From Geosiphon pyriformis (lineage: Eukaryota > Glomeromycota > Glomeromycetes > Archaeosporales > Geosiphonaceae), in assembly GCA_016748015.1 (NCBI GenBank), contig JAAOMT010000710.1, positions 103,808 to 153,157 of the forward strand: DNA of 49,350 nt, read 5' to 3'. Below the pieces are notes generated by a model. The model was not told the DNA's origin, did not search any database, and saw only the letters and a list, made by a program, of their open reading frames with translations. Both the position numbers and the translations under genes were made by a program. Positions 46,031 through 49,350 of this stretch are shown here, piece after piece (within the stretch, counting starts at the first letter, position 1; each line of letters begins with the position of its first letter).

Positions 46031-46357
46031 AATTCAAAGCCACTCGTTTCCTTTCCTGTTTTCAATCAATCAATCAAAGTGTCCCAAATAGTGAAGAGCA
46101 CTTACTCGTCGCTTCTTAAGAGCCCTCAATTTTTTATGAAGTACCTCAATGTACGGATTTTTGTTAACATTTTCCATGCCAGTTTCTTCGTTTTCTGGCG
46201 TAACAGTTACATTTGGCTTTTCTTCAAAAGTGGCAGCTGGTTGACCATTTCTTTCCTGTTCAGTACCACTCTGTTTCTTTTTACTCTTTTTATTACCTTT
46301 TGTAATGGGAACAGAAATTTCCGTTGCTGATTCTCCTGGTAGAGCTGCGTTCGGCAT
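43028..46357 (-). CDS. Caprin-like RNA-binding protein with poly-Asn, poly-Gln and RGG tail (8 exons)
   Basis: The exons are 46357-46106, 45765-45604, 45524-45441, 45277-45073, 44981-44577, 44508-44443, 44360-43212 and 43119-43028, giving 804 residues. Phases are consistent (0,0,0,1,1,1,1). The N-terminal part is a Lys-rich helical region: NPYIEVLHKKLRALKKRR, REQLQALEKKGEIEFAIHEF and AQKKQKKAQEIEREEAVV. It resembles the coiled-coil homology region of caprins, which regulate mRNA translation and stress granules. A long Asn/Asp run (44680-44880), an HGVRTVPPGGLKFMVP segment, a Gln-rich half and an RGG/Gly-rich region (FRGNRGGAFRP, NYRGGRG) follow. RGG and Gln-rich parts fit RNA binding and condensate formation. 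The caprin assignment rests on pattern only. The last splice is uncertain: without it the protein ends at TAA 43204-43206. Confidence 0.6.
43200..43440 (-). other. RGG/Gly-rich coding segment of the caprin-like gene
   Basis: The encoded GNRGGAFRP, GPRRDNYREGG, NGGSGNGG and YRGGRG are RGG/RG motifs of RNA-binding proteins. Such arginines are often methylated. The plus strand shows the reciprocal acca repeats. Confidence 0.75.
44018..44062 (-). repeat. Poly-Gln coding tract (CAA/CAG)n
   Basis: It encodes about 14 Gln in a row in exon 7 of the caprin-like gene, read as tgttgttgctgc on the plus strand. Confidence 0.9.
44680..44880 (-). repeat. Poly-Asn/Asp coding microsatellite (AAT/AAC/GAT)n
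   Basis: A 200-bp trinucleotide array in exon 5 of the caprin-like gene encodes more than 50 Asn with scattered Asp. The length is likely variable between strains or nuclei. Confidence 0.9.
45964..46029. repeat. 66-bp poly(T) run in an intron
   Basis: An uninterrupted T run lies inside the first intron of the caprin-like gene, so the pre-mRNA would carry A66. The intron (46105-45766, 340 nt) is several times longer than most others here. Confidence 0.9.
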
Positions 46358-46688
46358 TTTTTTTAAGTGTCTTTTTCTCTAACGTTTGAAATGCAAAACC
46401 AAAAGCAATAACGTTTCAAAATTAAATGGACATTTTTTCATTCAAGGACTTTTTAAACTCTCAGTTGTATACGTCACTTGGGACAACGATGATCAAATTT
46501 TGCCATTTAGGCAACTAATCTAACTTAACAAAGGAATAAAGCCATAGCTTTTGCTTATTATATATCTCATTTACAATATTTTTTGACAAAGTTTTTCCAT
46601 AATTGATTAATTTCAAGTGTGATTATTATTAAATTTAGATGTTTGATGTTTGATTGCATAAATTTGGTTAAAATCTAATATATTAACA

Positions 46689-46733
<45 letters not shown>

Positions 46734-47257
46734 TATAATAATTAAAAATTAAAAATATTAAATAATTTTAAATTGTAAAAATAAAAAATTGTGTAAAAAA
46801 AAATATTATTACATTTATATATATATAATAATTTACAATTTTATATAATTTTTAAAATTTTAATTATTTATTAATAAAAAATGTGTATATAATTATTTTT
46901 ATTTAAATAAAAATTTTAATTTTTAATATAATAATAAAACTAATATTTTTAAAATATATTATTATTATTATTATTTTTATTATTTTTCAACCTTTTTTTT
47001 TTAATAATATATCTTAAATAACGATTTTTAATTTGATTATATTTTTTACATATATAAATATATATATATTTTTTTTTGGTTTCAATTTTATCATAATAAT
47101 AAAAAATAGTAATATTCGAATTTAAATTTTGATAAATGATAACATTTTCAAAAATGCTAAATATTATTATATATATATATACATATTTGTATTTTAAGAC
47201 TCCTTAAAGAGTTTTAGAAAAAATATCAAAAAAAGGTTTAACAAATAAATTAAACCA

Positions 47258-47309
<52 letters not shown>

Positions 47310-48042
47310 TTTACAATATAACATTCAAAGCATTATTTAAATTATTTAGAATAATTTGATAAGTACATTGTATTCAAAATATTAAAAGCATAATTATCTT
47401 ATTAGCATATAAACAAATAATAAATTTTTAAAATAAATTAAAATAAAAAAGATTTTGTAAATAATAGTAATGAACATCGCCGAAATCTTTCTCAATCGAA
47501 TTTTGGGAAGAATTCAAAACGTTAAATTTTAAAGAATGAGAAGCAAATAAATAAATAAATAAATAAATAAAACAAACAAACGCATAAAGATTAATAAATA
47601 AGATCGAAAAAGGTGTTAAACATATTACACACACAATGAACACTTTGAAAACTTATTATAATAGTTTTTGATTAAATAAAAGATAGGAAAAAAATAAATT
47701 TTTAAGAATTTTGACACTTTTTCATAATTTTTATCTTGATCTCTTTGAAGAATTTTATCTATTTATTACCAGTATGAAAAAGAAATTGGAATTTTGAATT
47801 TGACAACAATAGAAAAATTTTAAATTTATTTATTCTCAGAAAATTAAATAGGATTATTTTAATTTAAAGCATTTGAATATGTTGAATAATTTTTTAAATA
47901 TTTAATATTTTAAAAATAATAGGATGAAACTATTGATCAAAAATTGTTTTAGATATCAAGATATATATTATTAATTAGACAGATTAAAACTATTTATGTT
48001 GTAGGCTCTTAATATTAACTTAAGAATTACGTTGAAAAAATC

Positions 48043-48045
48043 TAT

Positions 48046-48080
<35 letters not shown>

Positions 48081-48106
48081 TTACTACTATTACTACTACT
48101 ACTATT
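48043..48106. repeat. (TAC)n microsatellite
   Basis: This is a run of tac with a few tat interruptions, about 20 units. Confidence 0.9.
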
Positions 48107-48388
48107 TAAAGCTCTTTTCATCTTTGGAATATCTTAAAAATGTAATCAAACAATAATTCAGATACTTTATTATTTTTATTGAGAATTAAAATCTCGGAGA
48201 CTTCTTACCAAAGATTTTTACCATATTGAGAAATTTTCATATACCGGAATGAAATCTGGATTAAACTCAACACATTTTTATGAATTAAAAGTGACAAATA
48301 AATTTTTTATATTAAACTGATACATCTTATGGTAAAACTGCTGTTAAAGAACCTCCGTATTAGTAATACTTTATACTTTTAGCAGTTT

Positions 48389-48421
<33 letters not shown>

Positions 48422-49172
48422 TGATAAAAGATTTTTAATCTTTTAAATAAATTTGAAAAAAAAAAACCCTTTAAAAATCGGAAAATTGTAATTTAAAACG
48501 ATAAATCCTTTTGTTATCATATCATATCATATCATATCATATCATTCTTCAAATAATATTAAAAGATTTCGAAATATTTTAATTATAATTTTACATCTTT
48601 TATTCTAATTTCACTAAAAAGTAAATAGAAGATCTTTAATATTGTTATTAAATTAATGACATTCCATTATTAGATTAGATTAGATTAGAAAAAATAAAAA
48701 ATAAAAAAGGATTTTTGATATTGATCCATTTTTAAATTTGTTTTTCACCAAAATCTCAAAACCTCTGTTTAAAAAATATATATTTAATTTAAACATTTAT
48801 CTTATTACTAAATTCAGTTGATTAAGATTTTTATACAATGAAAAAAAAAAATGTTGAAAATTATGATTTGAACAATTTGAAAAAATATTATTATGATAAT
48901 TATAATATATATATATATAAATCAAACCATATAAATTTAAATAATAAATCAAACCATATAAATTTAAATAATAAATATTCTTAATTATATATTACAAAAA
49001 AAACTAACATTTAATAATCTATTTTTATTTTTATTTTTATTTAATATAAAAAAATCTTGAATAAAATTACATAAAAATTATGTTTTACCTTTTATTAAGA
49101 TTAATATATATAAATATATTAAGTAATCATAAAATTTATAAAAAAATATATTGTTTTTTTTTATACAATATA

Positions 49173-49228
49173 ATTAATCTTTGTTCAATATAATTAATCT
49201 TTGTTCAATTTAATTAATCTTTGTTCAA
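49173..49228. repeat. 16-bp tandem repeat, ~3.5 copies
   Basis: The unit taattaatctttgttcaa(t) is repeated with single-base changes (atataa / atttaa). Confidence 0.75.
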
Positions 49229-49350
49229 TTTAATTAATTTAAATTAAATTGAATTAATTTAATTTAAAAAATAATAATAATAATAATAATAATAATAATC
49301 TTGTGACGACCATTTATTAAAAAGCCTTTTTTTTTTTTTTTTTTTTTTTT

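Larger units (their letters stand above)
46358..49350. other. AT-rich intergenic region with microsatellites
   Basis: No gene is supported in this 3-kb stretch. It holds (TAA)n at about 46689-46731 and 47261-47309, (TAC/TAT)n at 48043-48106, (TTG)n at 48388-48420, (ATATC)n at 48515-48545, (AAT)n at 49271-49298 and a poly(T) run to the window end (49327-49350). Short tandem copies of ataaatcaaaccatataaat (about 48918-48975) and ttaatctttgttcaat (about 49173-49228) also occur. Confidence 0.65.

Noticed and set aside
45788-46330. 180-codon plus-strand frame with a long Phe run
   Set aside because: The frame is the antisense of an intron with poly(T) and exon 1 of the caprin-like gene; no domain.
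48043-48420. Regularly spaced short repeats resembling a CRISPR array
   Set aside because: They are simple trinucleotide microsatellites without unique spacers, in a eukaryotic context.

Overview
The window looks like a very AT-rich genome of an arbuscular mycorrhizal fungus of the Rhizophagus type (Glomeromycotina). This is inferred from the base composition, the short GT-AG introns (about 50 to 190 nt, one of 340), the retrotransposon family, and fungal genes such as an Nbp2/Skb5-like SH3 protein. No species can be proven from this sequence alone.

Layout. Bases 1-32159 are almost entirely LTR retrotransposons of the Ty3/gypsy type. Element A (+, 1-1802) is the 3' end of a copy whose 866-bp 3' LTR sits inside the 5' LTR of element B. 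Element B (+, 1803-21125) is interrupted inside its integrase by element C. Element C (-, 9117-18935) is a related copy in the opposite direction. Element D (-, 22348-32159) is a separate, older, AT-decayed copy. B, C and D share one plan: LTR, PBS, gag with CCHC knuckle, aspartic protease, cysteine-rich linker, dUTPase, beta-rich spacer, RT, RNase H, integrase, a 3' ORF of about 170 codons, PPT, LTR. All are inactivated, mostly by transition-type changes (Trp and Gln codons to stops, catalytic Asp to Asn).

Bases 32160-35645 are a transition zone with a duplicated LTR-like segment and no convincing gene. Bases 35646-46357 are a gene island of four intron-containing genes, all on the minus strand: an SH3-domain protein (Nbp2/Skb5-like), a DEK-like chromatin protein with an HMG-box-like segment, a MINDY-1/2-type deubiquitinase ending in a CaaX box, and a caprin-like RNA-binding protein with Asn, Gln and RGG tracts. 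I rebuilt the exons by hand. Every proposed intron starts GT and ends AG, and the phases agree throughout. Bases 46358-49350 are AT-rich, microsatellite-rich DNA without a recognisable gene.

The most unusual material is the retrotransposon family. It has a dUTPase between protease and RT, an extra conserved ORF after integrase, conserved LTR hairpins, and palindrome arrays in U3. The nesting order (A into B, C into B) is readable from the sequence. The four host genes have no obvious shared pathway. Their common feature is being packed head to tail in a TE-free block.
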